From: Stackebrandtia albiflava
GTDB lineage: Bacteria > Actinomycetota > Actinomycetes > Mycobacteriales > Micromonosporaceae
DNA: 64,000 nucleotides
NCBI RefSeq assembly: GCF_007994225.1
Contig: NZ_VLLL01000006.1
Location: 992,001 to 1,056,000, forward strand
Direction: 5' to 3'
The notes below the pieces were generated by a model, which did not search any database, was not told the DNA's origin, and worked only from the letters and a program-made list of their open reading frames with translations. Every line of letters starts with the position of its first letter. Positions within the stretch are counted from its first letter, which is position 1. A program made the translations under genes and the position numbers. Positions 42,343-54,205 of the stretch are shown here, piece after piece.

Positions 42343-42972
42343 TCAGCCCTGTTGCAGCCCGCCCCGTAGCAACGCCTGCGCCACGTTGACCGTCCGCCTG
42401 GCCTGGAAGCGCATCGACGCGAGCTGGTCGTCGCCCGGAAGCGGCTGGCCCGGCGTGCCCCCGACGTGGCTCGCGCCGTACGGGTTGCCGTGGGCGAACT
42501 GCACCTGGTCGGCGTAACCGGGTGGAACGATGATGCATCCCCAGTGGTAGAAGGTGTTGTTGATCGCCAGGATGGTCGACTCCTGGCCGCCGTGGCTGGT
42601 GGCGGAGGTGGTGAACGACGACGCCACCTTGTTGACGAGCTTGCCCGACTCCCACAACGGACCCGACTGGTCGATGAACTGCTTCAACTGCGAGGTCGGC
42701 AGGCCGTAGCGGGTGGGCGAGCCGAGTAGCAGGACGTCGGCCCACTCCAGGTCGTCCATCGACGCCTCGGGGACGTCCTGGGTCTCCGCGCGGTGCCGCT
42801 TCCAGTCCTCATTGGATTCGATGGCCGAATCCGGGGCCAGTTCCCGGACCTTCCTGAGCCGGACCTGCGCCCCGTCGATCCCGGATGCCTCGTCGGCCGC
42901 CGCCTGGGCCAACGCGTGCACCGTTCCGGTCGACGAGTAGTAGATGACCGCCACGTTCACCGGTGTGGGCAT
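42343..42972 (-). CDS. wrbA: NAD(P)H:quinone oxidoreductase WrbA
   Basis: This 209-aa flavodoxin-fold FMN enzyme reduces quinones by two electrons. The FMN loop is VIYYSSTGTVHALAQAAADE. GSPTRYGLPTSQLKQFIDQS, the WrbA pattern TTSATSHGGQESTILAINNT and GNPYGASHVGGTPGQPLPGD follow. Start choice: ATG 42972 has GAGGAG at correct spacing (7 nt), while the ATG at 42978 would be too close. It is transcribed away from the thiamine operon. Confidence 0.93.
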   Translation of the reverse strand: MPTPVNVAVIYYSSTGTVHALAQAAADEASGIDGAQVRLRKVRELAPDSAIESNEDWKRHRAETQDVPEASMDDLEWADVLLLGSPTRYGLPTSQLKQFIDQSGPLWESGKLVNKVASSFTTSATSHGGQESTILAINNTFYHWGCIIVPPGYADQVQFAHGNPYGASHVGGTPGQPLPGDDQLASMRFQARRTVNVAQALLRGGLQQG

Positions 42973-43176
42973 GCTCATACTCCTCAGTAGTCTCTCGTCG
43001 TATCCGCCCGCCCGGCGCGCGGACCCCGCCGGGCGGCGCCACCGGCGCGCGGCCCCGATTCCCCGGGCCGCCACCGATCCCGTCCCCACCGACGGCGCGC
43101 CGGAGCGGCGGACGGCTGGCTGCGATCCTACGCACTGTTACCCGGAATGATCGGTTTTCCACCGATCTGTGGAGCC

Positions 43177-43205
43177 TTGCCCAACGCCGCGCCGTCGCGT
43201 ACGGT
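43177..43205 (+). promoter_or_regulatory. Promoter of the thiamine operon
   Basis: TTGCCC (43177-43182) and TACGGT (43200-43205) are separated by 17 bp, placing the transcript start about 10 nt before the riboswitch. An inverted repeat GATCGGT/ACCGATC (43149-43167) lies just upstream. Confidence 0.55.
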
Positions 43206-43218
43206 GGTCACCGAACCA

Positions 43219-43334
43219 CCCACCCGCGGGAGTCCGGTGCACCGGGCTGAGAGGGGAGCTAGGTAGCTCCCGACCGTCGGAGTCCGCCACGGGCGGACTC
43301 CCCACCTGATCCGGATCATGCCGGCGCAGGGAGA
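43219..43334 (+). ncRNA. TPP riboswitch (thi box)
   Basis: The conserved core is clear: a GGTGCACC region, CTGAGAGG (43247-43254), then ACCTGATCCGGATCATGCCG, GCGCAGGGA. It is the thiamine pyrophosphate aptamer. The variable P3 region is extended by two stems, GGGAGCT/AGCTCCC and GGAGTCCGCC/GGCGGACTCC. The thiE ribosome site (AGAAGGAG) follows directly after P1, with start codon 7 nt past the aptamer, so TPP probably blocks ribosome binding. No terminator hairpin is present. Confidence 0.95.
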
Positions 43335-43341
43335 AGGAGCC

Positions 43342-43989
43342 ATGGTCACGATCCACCCGGATTCCGTCCGATGGGGACGGTTGCACGTAGTCACCGACTG
43401 CCGGCCCGGCCGGGACCCGATCCCGGTCGCCCACGCCGCGCTCGCCGCCGGAGCCCCGGTCGTCCAGTTGCGAGGCGGAGCGCACCACACCGACCGGGAA
43501 CTGTTCGACCTCGCGATGAGACTCGTCGCGCTGTGCCGCGAGCACGCGGCGACCTGCCTGGTCAACGACCGGCTCGACATCGCCCTCGCCGCCGGCGCGC
43601 ACGGCGGCCACCTCGGCGCCGACGACCTCCCGGTCTCCGCCGCGCGGCGACTCCTGCCACCCGGGGCGTTGCTCGGCGCCACCTGCCGTGACCCGCAGTC
43701 GGCCCGGGCGCAGCAGCGCGCCGGGGCGGCGTACCTCGGCGTCGGACCGGCTTACGGCACCACCACCAAGTCCGGCCTACCGGACCCGCTCGGCCCCGAC
43801 GGGGTCGGGCGCGTGGCGGAGTCGGTCGGCATACCGGTGATCGCCATCGGAGGCGTCACCGCCGACACCGTCCCCGACCTCCTGGCCGCCGGCGCCTACG
43901 GCGTCGCGGTCGTCGGCGCGGTCTCCGGCGCCGCCGATCCGTTCGCCGCGACCCGCCGTCTCCTGGAGGTGCTGGATGCGCACTCCTGA
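43342..43989 (+). CDS. thiE: Thiamine-phosphate synthase
   Basis: ThiE (215 aa) joins HMP-pyrophosphate and thiazole phosphate to make thiamine phosphate. It is a TIM barrel with VVQLRGGAHHTDRELFDLAM, CLVNDRLDIALAAGAHGGHL, GATCRDPQSARAQQRAGAAY, LGVGPAYGTTTK and IAIGGVTADTVPDLLAAGAY. The first substrate motif reads VVQLRGG where many enzymes have VQ-RxK. Start ATG 43342 follows the riboswitch. It overlaps thiO by 14 bp. Confidence 0.95.
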   Translation: MVTIHPDSVRWGRLHVVTDCRPGRDPIPVAHAALAAGAPVVQLRGGAHHTDRELFDLAMRLVALCREHAATCLVNDRLDIALAAGAHGGHLGADDLPVSAARRLLPPGALLGATCRDPQSARAQQRAGAAYLGVGPAYGTTTKSGLPDPLGPDGVGRVAESVGIPVIAIGGVTADTVPDLLAAGAYGVAVVGAVSGAADPFAATRRLLEVLDAHS

Positions 43990-45022
43990 CGTGGCCGTCG
44001 TCGGGGGCGGGATCATCGGGTCCTCCATCGCGTGGCGACTCGCCCAGGGCGGCGCCGCCGTGACCGTCTACGACGTCCCCGCCCCCGGCCGGCCCTCCAC
44101 GGTGGCCGCCGGCCTGCTCGCACCCGCGACCGAGGCCGAGTACGGCGCGACCGCGCTGTCACGCCTGTCCCACGACTCGGCCGCCCTCTGGCCCGGGTTC
44201 GCCGACGAGCTGGGCGGCGACGTCGGATACCGACGCTGCGGCACGCTGACGGTCGGTGTGGACGCTGCGGACGTCGCCGAACTCGACCGCGCCCACGCCT
44301 ACCGGCGGCAGTGCGGTTGGCCCGGTACCCGGCTCGACACGCGGGGATGCCTGGCGCTGGAACCCGCGCTCAGCCACCGGGTCCAGGGCGGGGTGTTCGC
44401 ACCCGACGACCACCAGGTCGACCCGCGGCGGGTGATGGCGGCACTCGGTGAGGCGACCGCCGCGGCGGGCGTCGTCCGCCGGGAGGAACGGGTCACCGAC
44501 CCGGCGGGGCTGCCCGCCGGGCGCGTGGTCGTCGCCGCCGGCACCTGGTCGGGGCGCCTGACCGGTCTTCCGGTCCGGCCGATCCAGGGCCAGGTCATCC
44601 GACTGCGCGGCACCGGGAATCCGCCGGTGGCGATCCGCGCGCTCAACCGCGGCAGGGCCGTGTACGTGGTGTCCCGGGCCGACGGCGAGGTGGTCGTCGG
44701 AGCCTCCAGCCGGGAGACCGGTTTCACGCCGGTCGCGGCCGCCGCCGACACCGCGACGCTGCTGCGCGACGCCGTCGAGGTGCTGCCCGAACTCGGGGAG
44801 TACCACGTCGCGGAGGTGAACGTGGGACTGCGTCCGGGCACGCCCGACAACGCCCCGTTGTTGGGCGCTCTCGACGACCGCCTGGTCGCCGCCACCGGCC
44901 ACTACCGCAACGGCGTCCTGTTGGCGCCCGTCACCGCCGCGCTCATCAGCCGGCTCATCCTCACCGGACGGACCCCCGAAGACGTGGCGCCGTTCGACCC
45001 CGCGCGGTTCGGCGCGCGCTGA
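43976..45022 (+). CDS. thiO: Glycine oxidase ThiO
   Basis: ThiO (348 aa) is an FAD enzyme that oxidises glycine to the imine used for thiazole synthesis. The N-terminal FAD motif is VVGGGIIGSSIAWRLAQGGA, followed by RPSTVAAGLLAPATEAEYG and, near the C-terminus, GLRPGTPDNAPLLGALDDRL and ATGHYRNGVLLAPVTA. GGAGG precedes the ATG inside thiE. Its presence shows that this organism uses glycine (aerobic route) rather than tyrosine for the thiazole nitrogen. Confidence 0.95.
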   Translation: MRTPDVAVVGGGIIGSSIAWRLAQGGAAVTVYDVPAPGRPSTVAAGLLAPATEAEYGATALSRLSHDSAALWPGFADELGGDVGYRRCGTLTVGVDAADVAELDRAHAYRRQCGWPGTRLDTRGCLALEPALSHRVQGGVFAPDDHQVDPRRVMAALGEATAAAGVVRREERVTDPAGLPAGRVVVAAGTWSGRLTGLPVRPIQGQVIRLRGTGNPPVAIRALNRGRAVYVVSRADGEVVVGASSRETGFTPVAAAADTATLLRDAVEVLPELGEYHVAEVNVGLRPGTPDNAPLLGALDDRLVAATGHYRNGVLLAPVTAALISRLILTGRTPEDVAPFDPARFGAR

Positions 45023-45066
45023 ACCGCGCCCGCTCCCCCAATCCACACAGGATGGAAGTAGTCACC

Positions 45067-48386
<3,320 letters not shown>

Positions 48387-48498
48387 CGGCACCGTTCATG
48401 GACGGTTCATGGACCCGTTGTGTGTCCGTTGTGGATGCATCCGTTATATCCGTATCGCCGCCGACACGCGGCCGCCACCACCTACCGAGGAGTGCCCG

Positions 48499-48717
48499 AT
48501 GAAACGAGTCAACCGGATCGCCGACGCGGTGCTGAGCCGACTGGTCCGAGGCGCGGACGCCACCGCCGCCTGCTACGAACAGACCCGCGAGTGCTACAAC
48601 CAGCCGTGTGGCAGCGGCGGACTGCGCCGGTGCTGCCGCACCTGCACCTACACCGGTCCCCGCTGCGAGTACAAGAGCTGCGGCGCCTACAGCTGCGGCC
48701 TCTGCGCACTGCCGTAG
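48499..48717 (+). CDS. Ten-cysteine small peptide, possible RiPP precursor
   Basis: A 72-codon gene starts at ATG 48499 with GAGGAG 7 nt upstream. Residues 1-23 (MKRVNRIADAVLSRLVRGAD and ATA) are a Cys-free amphipathic segment without a hydrophobic signal core. Residues 25-69 then hold ten Cys (C25, 32, 37, 45, 46, 49, 56, 61, 66, 69) with Gly, Tyr and Arg, ending CGLCALP. This leader/core contrast resembles Cys-rich ribosomal peptide precursors of actinomycetes. Alternatives are a metal-binding or disulfide-rich protein. No modifying enzyme or exporter is adjacent. The gene is well supported and the function is not. Confidence 0.75.
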   Translation: MKRVNRIADAVLSRLVRGADATAACYEQTRECYNQPCGSGGLRRCCRTCTYTGPRCEYKSCGAYSCGLCALP

Positions 48718-48929
48718 CGGTACCGCACGGGTCGCGTCCGCCGTTATCCACAGGAGACACGGCCGGCCCGGTGCGGCCCGTGACGGTCGCCAGGTGACAG
48801 GACGCCCGGTGAACCGCCGGGCGTCCGTCGGGTCCGGTCGTCAGGCCGGCCCCGAGAGACGGGCACGCCGCCCGGAACGGACCGCGGTCACGGCGAGACC
48901 CGACGGGGTGGAACGGTGCGACGGCCGGG

Positions 48930-49079
48930 TCAGCGCCACACCAGCGTCAACGCGAACACGGCGAGACCGGCGATCGCGACCTGCCGCGCGACCAGCAGCG
49001 ACAACACGGCCCACCGGTCCGCGCCGTGCCGGGCACGTCTCGCGGCGTCGCCGGCCTCCCGGCGGTAATCAGGTGTCAC
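48930..49079 (-). CDS. Small single-helix membrane protein
   Basis: A 49-codon frame from GTG 49079 encodes a charged N-terminus (TPDYRREAGDAARRARHGAD) and one membrane segment (RWAVLSLLVARQVAIAGLAV then FALTLVW). The ribosome site is weak (TGAGAC). Third-position GC bias supports coding, but such a short frame could be chance. Confidence 0.4.
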   Translation of the reverse strand: MTPDYRREAGDAARRARHGADRWAVLSLLVARQVAIAGLAVFALTLVWR

Positions 49080-49253
49080 GGTCTCAGTGTGCGCCCGCCC
49101 CGGTGCGGCGGCCAGCGTCGTGACGCATTCTTGACACCCTTCGCCCCGAATCGTCACCCCCACCAACCCTCGAAACGCCGACATCCCCGGAGTGGGAACG
49201 CCGCTCGCGGAAAGCCGCTGGACTCGGTTGCGGCACACCCCCACAATCGAGCG

Positions 49254-50675
49254 GTGCTGTTGACCATCACGACCACCGCCTCACCGGCCACGGACCTGGG
49301 CTACCTGCTGTACAAACACCCCGACCGGGTCGCGAACTTCTCGCAGTCGTTCGGCACCGCCACCGTCTTCTACCCACGCGCCGACGCCGAGACCTGCACC
49401 GCCGCCCTGCTGCTGGAGGTCGACCCGATCCGGCTGGTGAAGTCGCGCGGCAGGCAGTCTCCGGACTTCTCGCTCGGGCAGTACGTGAACGACCGTCCCT
49501 ACGCGGCGTCGTCGTTGTTCGCGGTCGCCCTCGGGAAGGTCTTCGCGACCGCGCGCAGCGGCCGCTGCGACACCCGGCCCGAGTTGGCGAAGACCGCCAT
49601 CCCCCTGGAACTGTTCCTTCCCGCCGTGCCGTGCCGAGGCGGTGTGGAGGTCGCCCACCGGCTGTTCGCGCCACTCGGTTGGGAGGTCGACGCGCGACCC
49701 GTGCCACTGCACGACTCGTTCCCCGAATGGGGTGACTCGCGGTACGTCTCGTTGCGGCTCACCGGCACCGTCCGGCTCGCCGACGCCCTCAACCACCTGT
49801 ACGTGCTGCTTCCGGTGCTGGACGACGCCAAGCACTACTGGATCGACATCGGTGAGGTGGACAAGCTGGTGCGCAGCGGCGGCGGATGGCTCGCGGCGCA
49901 CCCCGCCCGCAACCTCATCACCCGCCGCTACCTCGGCAACCGGCGCGGCCTGCACCGCGTCGCGCACGCCCGGCTCGCCGAACTGGACGAGTCGGGTACC
50001 GAACTGGATCCGCCGGTGGAGGAGGAGTCCGCGCCCGAACCGTCCGACGACACGCCCGACGCACCGGCGCCGACGGTGCCGTTGGCGACCCGCCGCCACG
50101 AGGCGGTCCTGGCGGCGCTGCGGGACAGCGGCGCGGCCAGGGTCATCGACCTCGGTTGCGGATCCGGGAAACTGCTCGAACTGCTCGCCGCCGACCCCCG
50201 GTTCACCACGATCGCCGGTACCGACGCCTCTACGCACGCCCTGCGGCTCGCCGAGCGGCGCCTGCGGCTCGACCGGGCGGGCGACCGCATGGCGGCCCGT
50301 ATCAACCTGTTCCAGGGCGCGCTCACGTACCACGACGACCGGTTCTCCGGCTACGACGCGGCCGTCCTGATGGAGGTGATCGAGCACGTGGACCCGCCCA
50401 GGCTGGCCGCGTTGACCTCCGTCGTGTTCGGTTCCGCGTCACCCGCGACCGTCGTGGTGACGACCCCCAACGTCGAGTACAACCGGGTGTACGAGATGCC
50501 CGACGGCGCGTTGCGCCACCCCGACCACCGGTTCGAGTGGGACCGCGCGCAGTTCGCACACTGGGCGGAGGAGACCGCCGCCCGCTACGGCTACCGGGTG
50601 GACGTGTCCGGTGTGGGAGAAGAGGACGCGGTGGCCGGCCACCCGACCCAGATGGGAGTGTTCCGCCGTGGTTGA
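49254..50675 (+). CDS. hen1: Bacterial Hen1, RNA 3'-terminal 2'-O-methyltransferase
   Basis: Bacterial Hen1 (473 aa from GTG 49254) methylates the 2'-OH at the 3' end of cleaved RNA so that the repaired RNA resists recutting. The N-terminal half (MLLTITTTASPATDLGYLLY, KHPDRVANFSQSFGTATVFY) is the Hen1-specific domain that supports the Pnkp ligase. After an acidic linker (DPPVEEESAPEPSDD) comes the methyltransferase: VIDLGCGSGKLLELLA and the metal site E374-x2-E377-H378 in MEVIEHVD plus H425 in HPDHRFEWD. It overlaps pnkp by 8 nt. Confidence 0.95.
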   Translation: MLLTITTTASPATDLGYLLYKHPDRVANFSQSFGTATVFYPRADAETCTAALLLEVDPIRLVKSRGRQSPDFSLGQYVNDRPYAASSLFAVALGKVFATARSGRCDTRPELAKTAIPLELFLPAVPCRGGVEVAHRLFAPLGWEVDARPVPLHDSFPEWGDSRYVSLRLTGTVRLADALNHLYVLLPVLDDAKHYWIDIGEVDKLVRSGGGWLAAHPARNLITRRYLGNRRGLHRVAHARLAELDESGTELDPPVEEESAPEPSDDTPDAPAPTVPLATRRHEAVLAALRDSGAARVIDLGCGSGKLLELLAADPRFTTIAGTDASTHALRLAERRLRLDRAGDRMAARINLFQGALTYHDDRFSGYDAAVLMEVIEHVDPPRLAALTSVVFGSASPATVVVTTPNVEYNRVYEMPDGALRHPDHRFEWDRAQFAHWAEETAARYGYRVDVSGVGEEDAVAGHPTQMGVFRRG

Positions 50676-53217
50676 GATCCGCGTACCCGCGATGTCCCTG
50701 TTGGTGCTGGTCGGAGTCTCCGGCTCCGGGAAGTCGAGCTTCGCCGCCCGGCACTTCCGTCCGACGCAGGTGATATCCAGCGACTTCTGCCGAGGACTCG
50801 TCTCCGACGACGAGAACGACCAGACCTCCACACCCGACGCCTTCGACGTCCTGCACTACATCGTCGGCACCCGGCTGCGCCGCGGGCTGTTCACCGTCGT
50901 CGACGCGACCAACGTCCAGCCCGAGGCGCGACGCGAGCTGATCGCGCTCGCGCGCCGGCACCACGTCCTCGCCGACGCCGTCGTCCTGGAGGTCGATCCG
51001 GCGGAGGCGCAGCGGCGCAACGACTCCCGCGCCGACCGTGACTTCGGCACACACGTCATCCCCAGGCAGCACCGCGAACTGCGGCGATCGATGCGCGGCA
51101 TCCGCCGCGAGGGGTTCCGCCGGGTGCACGTCCTCGCCGCCGACCAGATCGATTCGGCCCGGTTCGAGTACGAACCCGCCTGGTCGGACCGGACCGCGCT
51201 GACCGGGCCGTTCGACATCGTCGGCGACGTCCACGGCTGCCGCGCGGAACTGGAGACGCTGCTGACCCGGCTCGGCTACGAGTTCACCCGCGACGCCGAG
51301 GGACGCGCGGTCGGAGCCGAACACCCCGAGGGACGCACGGCGGTGTTCGTCGGCGACCTGGTCGACCGGGGACCCGACTCGCCCGGCGTCGTCCGGCTCG
51401 TCATGGGCATGGTCGCCGCCGGCACCGCCCTGTGCGTCGCCGGAAACCACGAGGTGAAACTCGTCAAGGCACTGGCCGGCCGCAAGGTCAAGATCGCGCA
51501 CGGGCTCGCCGAGTCACTGGAGCAGTTCGACGCCGAGCCCGAGGAGTTCCGCAAGGAGGCCGCGGCCTTCATGGAGGGACTGATCAGCCACTACCGGCTC
51601 GACGGTGGCCGGCTCGTCGTCGCCCACGCCGGGTTGAAGGAGGAGTACCACGGGCGCGCCTCCGGCCGGGTGCGGTCGTTCGCGCTGTACGGCGACACCA
51701 CCGGCGAGACCGACGAGTACGGCCTGCCGGTGCGTTACCCCTGGGCCGAGGAATACCGGGGCAAGGCCGTCGTCGCGTACGGGCACACCACCGTGCCGGA
51801 CGCGGAATGGGTCAACGACACCATCTGCCTGGACACCGGCTGCGTGTTCGGCGGCAGGCTCACCGCGCTGCGTTACCCGGAACGGGAACTGGTGGCGGTT
51901 CCCGCCGAGGCCGTCTGGTACGAACCGGTCCGGCCGCTGGCGCCGCCCACCCCGGTGCGCGAACCCGACGCCCTGCACTACCGCGACGTCGGCGGCACCC
52001 GGGTCGTGGAGACGGGACTACTCGGCCGCGTGAAGGTCCGGGAGGAGAACGCCGCCGCCGCGCTGGAGATCGCGAGCCGGTTCACCATCGACCCGCGTCT
52101 GCTGGTGTACCTGCCGCCGACGATGTCACCGGCCGACACGCCGTCCGAGGGAGACCTCATCGAGCACCCCGAACCGGCGTTCGACCACTACCGGTCCAAC
52201 GGGATCACCCGGGTCACCTGCCAGGAGAAGCACATGGGTTCCCGGGCGGTCGTCGTGGTCACCAGGGACGACGAGGCCGCCGTGCACCGGTTCGGCGTCG
52301 CCGGTCCCGGTGCCGTGTACACCCGCACCGGCCGGTCCTTCTTCTCCGACCCCGCGCTCACGGCGGGCCTGCTGGAGCGGATCCGGTCGGCGGTGACGGC
52401 GGCCGGACTGTGGGACCGGTGGCAGACCGGCTGGCTCGTACTCGACGCCGAACTGCTGCCGTGGTCGGTCAAGGCGGGACGGCTCATCCGTGACCAGTAC
52501 GCGTCGGTGTCGGCGGCGGCCGGGGCGGCGTTGCCTGAGGCCGTCGCGGTGCTCGCCGCGGCCGCCGACCGTGGTCTCGACGTGGCCCCGCTGCTGGCCC
52601 GGGAGACCCGGCGACTCGACAACGCGGCCCGGTTCCGAGACGCGTTCGCCGCGTACTGCCGTCCGGTGGACGGGCTGAACGGCGTCGAACTGGCACCGTT
52701 CCAGTTCCTCGCCGCCGAAGGGCAGAACCTGGCGCGCCGCCCGCACACCTGGCACCAGGAGGAGTCGACCAGGCTCGCCGGGCACGACACCACGGGCACC
52801 ATCCGGGCGACCCGGACGCGCGCGGTGGACCTGACCGACCCCGCCGACCGTGCCGCCGCCGTCGCCTGGTGGACCACGCTCACCGACGCCGGTGGTGAGG
52901 GCATGGTGGTGAAACCGGTCACGGCCGACACCGCCGTCGTAATGTCGGACGCGGGCAGGCCGGTGCAACCGGCGCTGAAGGTGCGCGGTCCCGGTTACCT
53001 GCGGATCGTCTACGGCCCCGACTACACGGAACCGGAGAACACCGCGCGGCTGCGGCAGCGCTTCCTGGGTAGGAAGCGGTCCCTGGCGTTGCGGGAGTAC
53101 GCGCTGGGCCTCGAGGCACTGGACCGGCTGGCCGGGGGCGCCCCGATGTGGCGGGTCCACGAACCGGTGTTCGCGGTACTGGCGCTGGAGTCGGAACCGG
53201 TGGACCCCCGTCTGTGA
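50668..53217 (+). CDS. pnkp: Polynucleotide kinase-phosphatase (Pnkp) RNA-repair enzyme
   Basis: Bacterial Pnkp (849 aa from GTG 50668) heals and seals broken RNA. The N-terminal 5'-kinase has GVSGSGKSSF (residues 16-25). The central 2',3'-phosphatase is a calcineurin-like domain (about 180-400) with DIVGDVHGC, VGDLVDRGPDSPG, CVAGNHE and VVAHAGL. The C-terminal ligase/adenylyltransferase has the nucleophile Lys521 in CQEKHMGSRAVVV and a late MVVKPV motif. Bacterial Pnkp needs Hen1 to ligate, which explains the overlapping pair. A perfect hairpin ends the unit. Confidence 0.96.
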   Translation: MVEIRVPAMSLLVLVGVSGSGKSSFAARHFRPTQVISSDFCRGLVSDDENDQTSTPDAFDVLHYIVGTRLRRGLFTVVDATNVQPEARRELIALARRHHVLADAVVLEVDPAEAQRRNDSRADRDFGTHVIPRQHRELRRSMRGIRREGFRRVHVLAADQIDSARFEYEPAWSDRTALTGPFDIVGDVHGCRAELETLLTRLGYEFTRDAEGRAVGAEHPEGRTAVFVGDLVDRGPDSPGVVRLVMGMVAAGTALCVAGNHEVKLVKALAGRKVKIAHGLAESLEQFDAEPEEFRKEAAAFMEGLISHYRLDGGRLVVAHAGLKEEYHGRASGRVRSFALYGDTTGETDEYGLPVRYPWAEEYRGKAVVAYGHTTVPDAEWVNDTICLDTGCVFGGRLTALRYPERELVAVPAEAVWYEPVRPLAPPTPVREPDALHYRDVGGTRVVETGLLGRVKVREENAAAALEIASRFTIDPRLLVYLPPTMSPADTPSEGDLIEHPEPAFDHYRSNGITRVTCQEKHMGSRAVVVVTRDDEAAVHRFGVAGPGAVYTRTGRSFFSDPALTAGLLERIRSAVTAAGLWDRWQTGWLVLDAELLPWSVKAGRLIRDQYASVSAAAGAALPEAVAVLAAAADRGLDVAPLLARETRRLDNAARFRDAFAAYCRPVDGLNGVELAPFQFLAAEGQNLARRPHTWHQEESTRLAGHDTTGTIRATRTRAVDLTDPADRAAAVAWWTTLTDAGGEGMVVKPVTADTAVVMSDAGRPVQPALKVRGPGYLRIVYGPDYTEPENTARLRQRFLGRKRSLALREYALGLEALDRLAGGAPMWRVHEPVFAVLALESEPVDPRL

Positions 53218-53278
53218 GACGGCCGGATCACCGGAGCGGCCGGCTCGGAACGGTCAGACGGCGACCGGCCGCGTCGTC

Positions 53279-53314
53279 GGACTCGCCGCGTACCGTGTGG
53301 TACGCGGCGAGTCC
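53279..53314 (+). terminator. Terminator of the hen1-pnkp unit
   Basis: Perfect 16-bp arms GGACTCGCCGCGTACC (53279-53294) and their complement (53299-53314) with loop GTGT lie 62 bp after the pnkp stop. Confidence 0.75.
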
Positions 53315-53534
53315 TCCGCCTCGCCGTGCATCCCGGACGCCGACGATCCAGGAGCTCCAGCCGTCGGCGTCGCGCCCGGGCGGCGGGCCGCCAGGACGCG
53401 GCGATGGGCGGCGACCGGGCCGCCGGGACGCGGCGGCTCACCGTCGAAGGGATCGACGACGATCGCTACCGTGAGACGGCCGGCACACTCGCCGCCATGT
53501 GCGGGAACCCCACGCACCGACCAGGCCACCCGGG
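53315..53534. other. Non-coding gap before the rplM promoter
   Basis: The 518 bp between pnkp and rplM hold a terminator, this gap, a promoter and a 165-bp leader. One short plus-strand frame (53404-53541, 45 codons, containing RRLTVEGIDDDRYRETAGTL) has coding-like third positions and AGGACG upstream, but it runs into the rplM promoter. I consider it unproven. Confidence 0.35.
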
Positions 53535-53563
53535 TTGGTGAGCCGCCGTGGGCACGGTAAACT
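53535..53563 (+). promoter_or_regulatory. Promoter of rplM-rpsI
   Basis: TTGGTG (53535-53540) and TAAACT (53558-53563) are separated by exactly 17 bp. Transcription would start near 53570 and give a leader of about 165 nt before rplM, long enough for an RNA control structure. Confidence 0.55.
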
Positions 53564-53735
53564 CAACGGCTGTTGTGCGAGCATGATTTCGGAATCGCGA
53601 CGGGGCGCACGCCCATCGGACGCGGAAGCCGTCACATCATCGCTGACCATCGAATGACACGTCGTCGCGACGCGGCATTCAGGCGGCGCCCGGTCCGGGC
53701 GTTCGTTTCCAGACCGACAACGACAAGGAACACCT

Positions 53736-54179
53736 GTGGGTACGTTCAGCCCCAAACCGGGCGACATCACCCGGCAGTGGCACGTCATCGACGCCACTGA
53801 CGTGGTGCTCGGCCGGTTGGCCAGCCAGACCGCGCAGTTGCTGCGTGGCAAGCACAAGCCGATCTTCGCCCCGCACGTCGACACCGGCGACTTCGTCATC
53901 GTCATCAACGCCGGCAAGGTCGCCCTGACCGGCAACAAGCGTGAGAACAAGATGGCCTACCGGCACTCCGGATACCCGGGCGGCCTGAAGAAGATCTCCT
54001 ACGCGCAGCTCCTCGACACCAAGCCGGAGCGGGCCATCCAGCTCGCCGTCAAGGGCATGCTGCCCCACAACAAGCTCGGTCGCAAGATGCTGACCAAGCT
54101 CAAGGTGTACGCGGGTGCCGAGCACCCACACGCCGCCCAGCAGCCACAGCCATTCGAGATCACCCAGATTGCGCAGTAG
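53736..54179 (+). CDS. rplM: 50S ribosomal protein L13
   Basis: L13 (147 aa) is an early assembly protein of the 50S subunit. It starts at GTG 53736 behind AAGGAA and reads [20 protein letters not shown], with [50 protein letters not shown] and [14 protein letters not shown]. It is paired with rpsI, as in nearly all bacteria. Confidence 0.98.
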   Translation: MGTFSPKPGDITRQWHVIDATDVVLGRLASQTAQLLRGKHKPIFAPHVDTGDFVIVINAGKVALTGNKRENKMAYRHSGYPGGLKKISYAQLLDTKPERAIQLAVKGMLPHNKLGRKMLTKLKVYAGAEHPHAAQQPQPFEITQIAQ

Positions 54180-54205
54180 GCGCGGGCGGAAGGAATCGAA
54201 ACCAC

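Noticed and set aside
53404-53541. 45-codon frame between pnkp and rplM
   Set aside because: Codon bias is suggestive, but the frame overlaps the good rplM -35 element and has no recognisable features.
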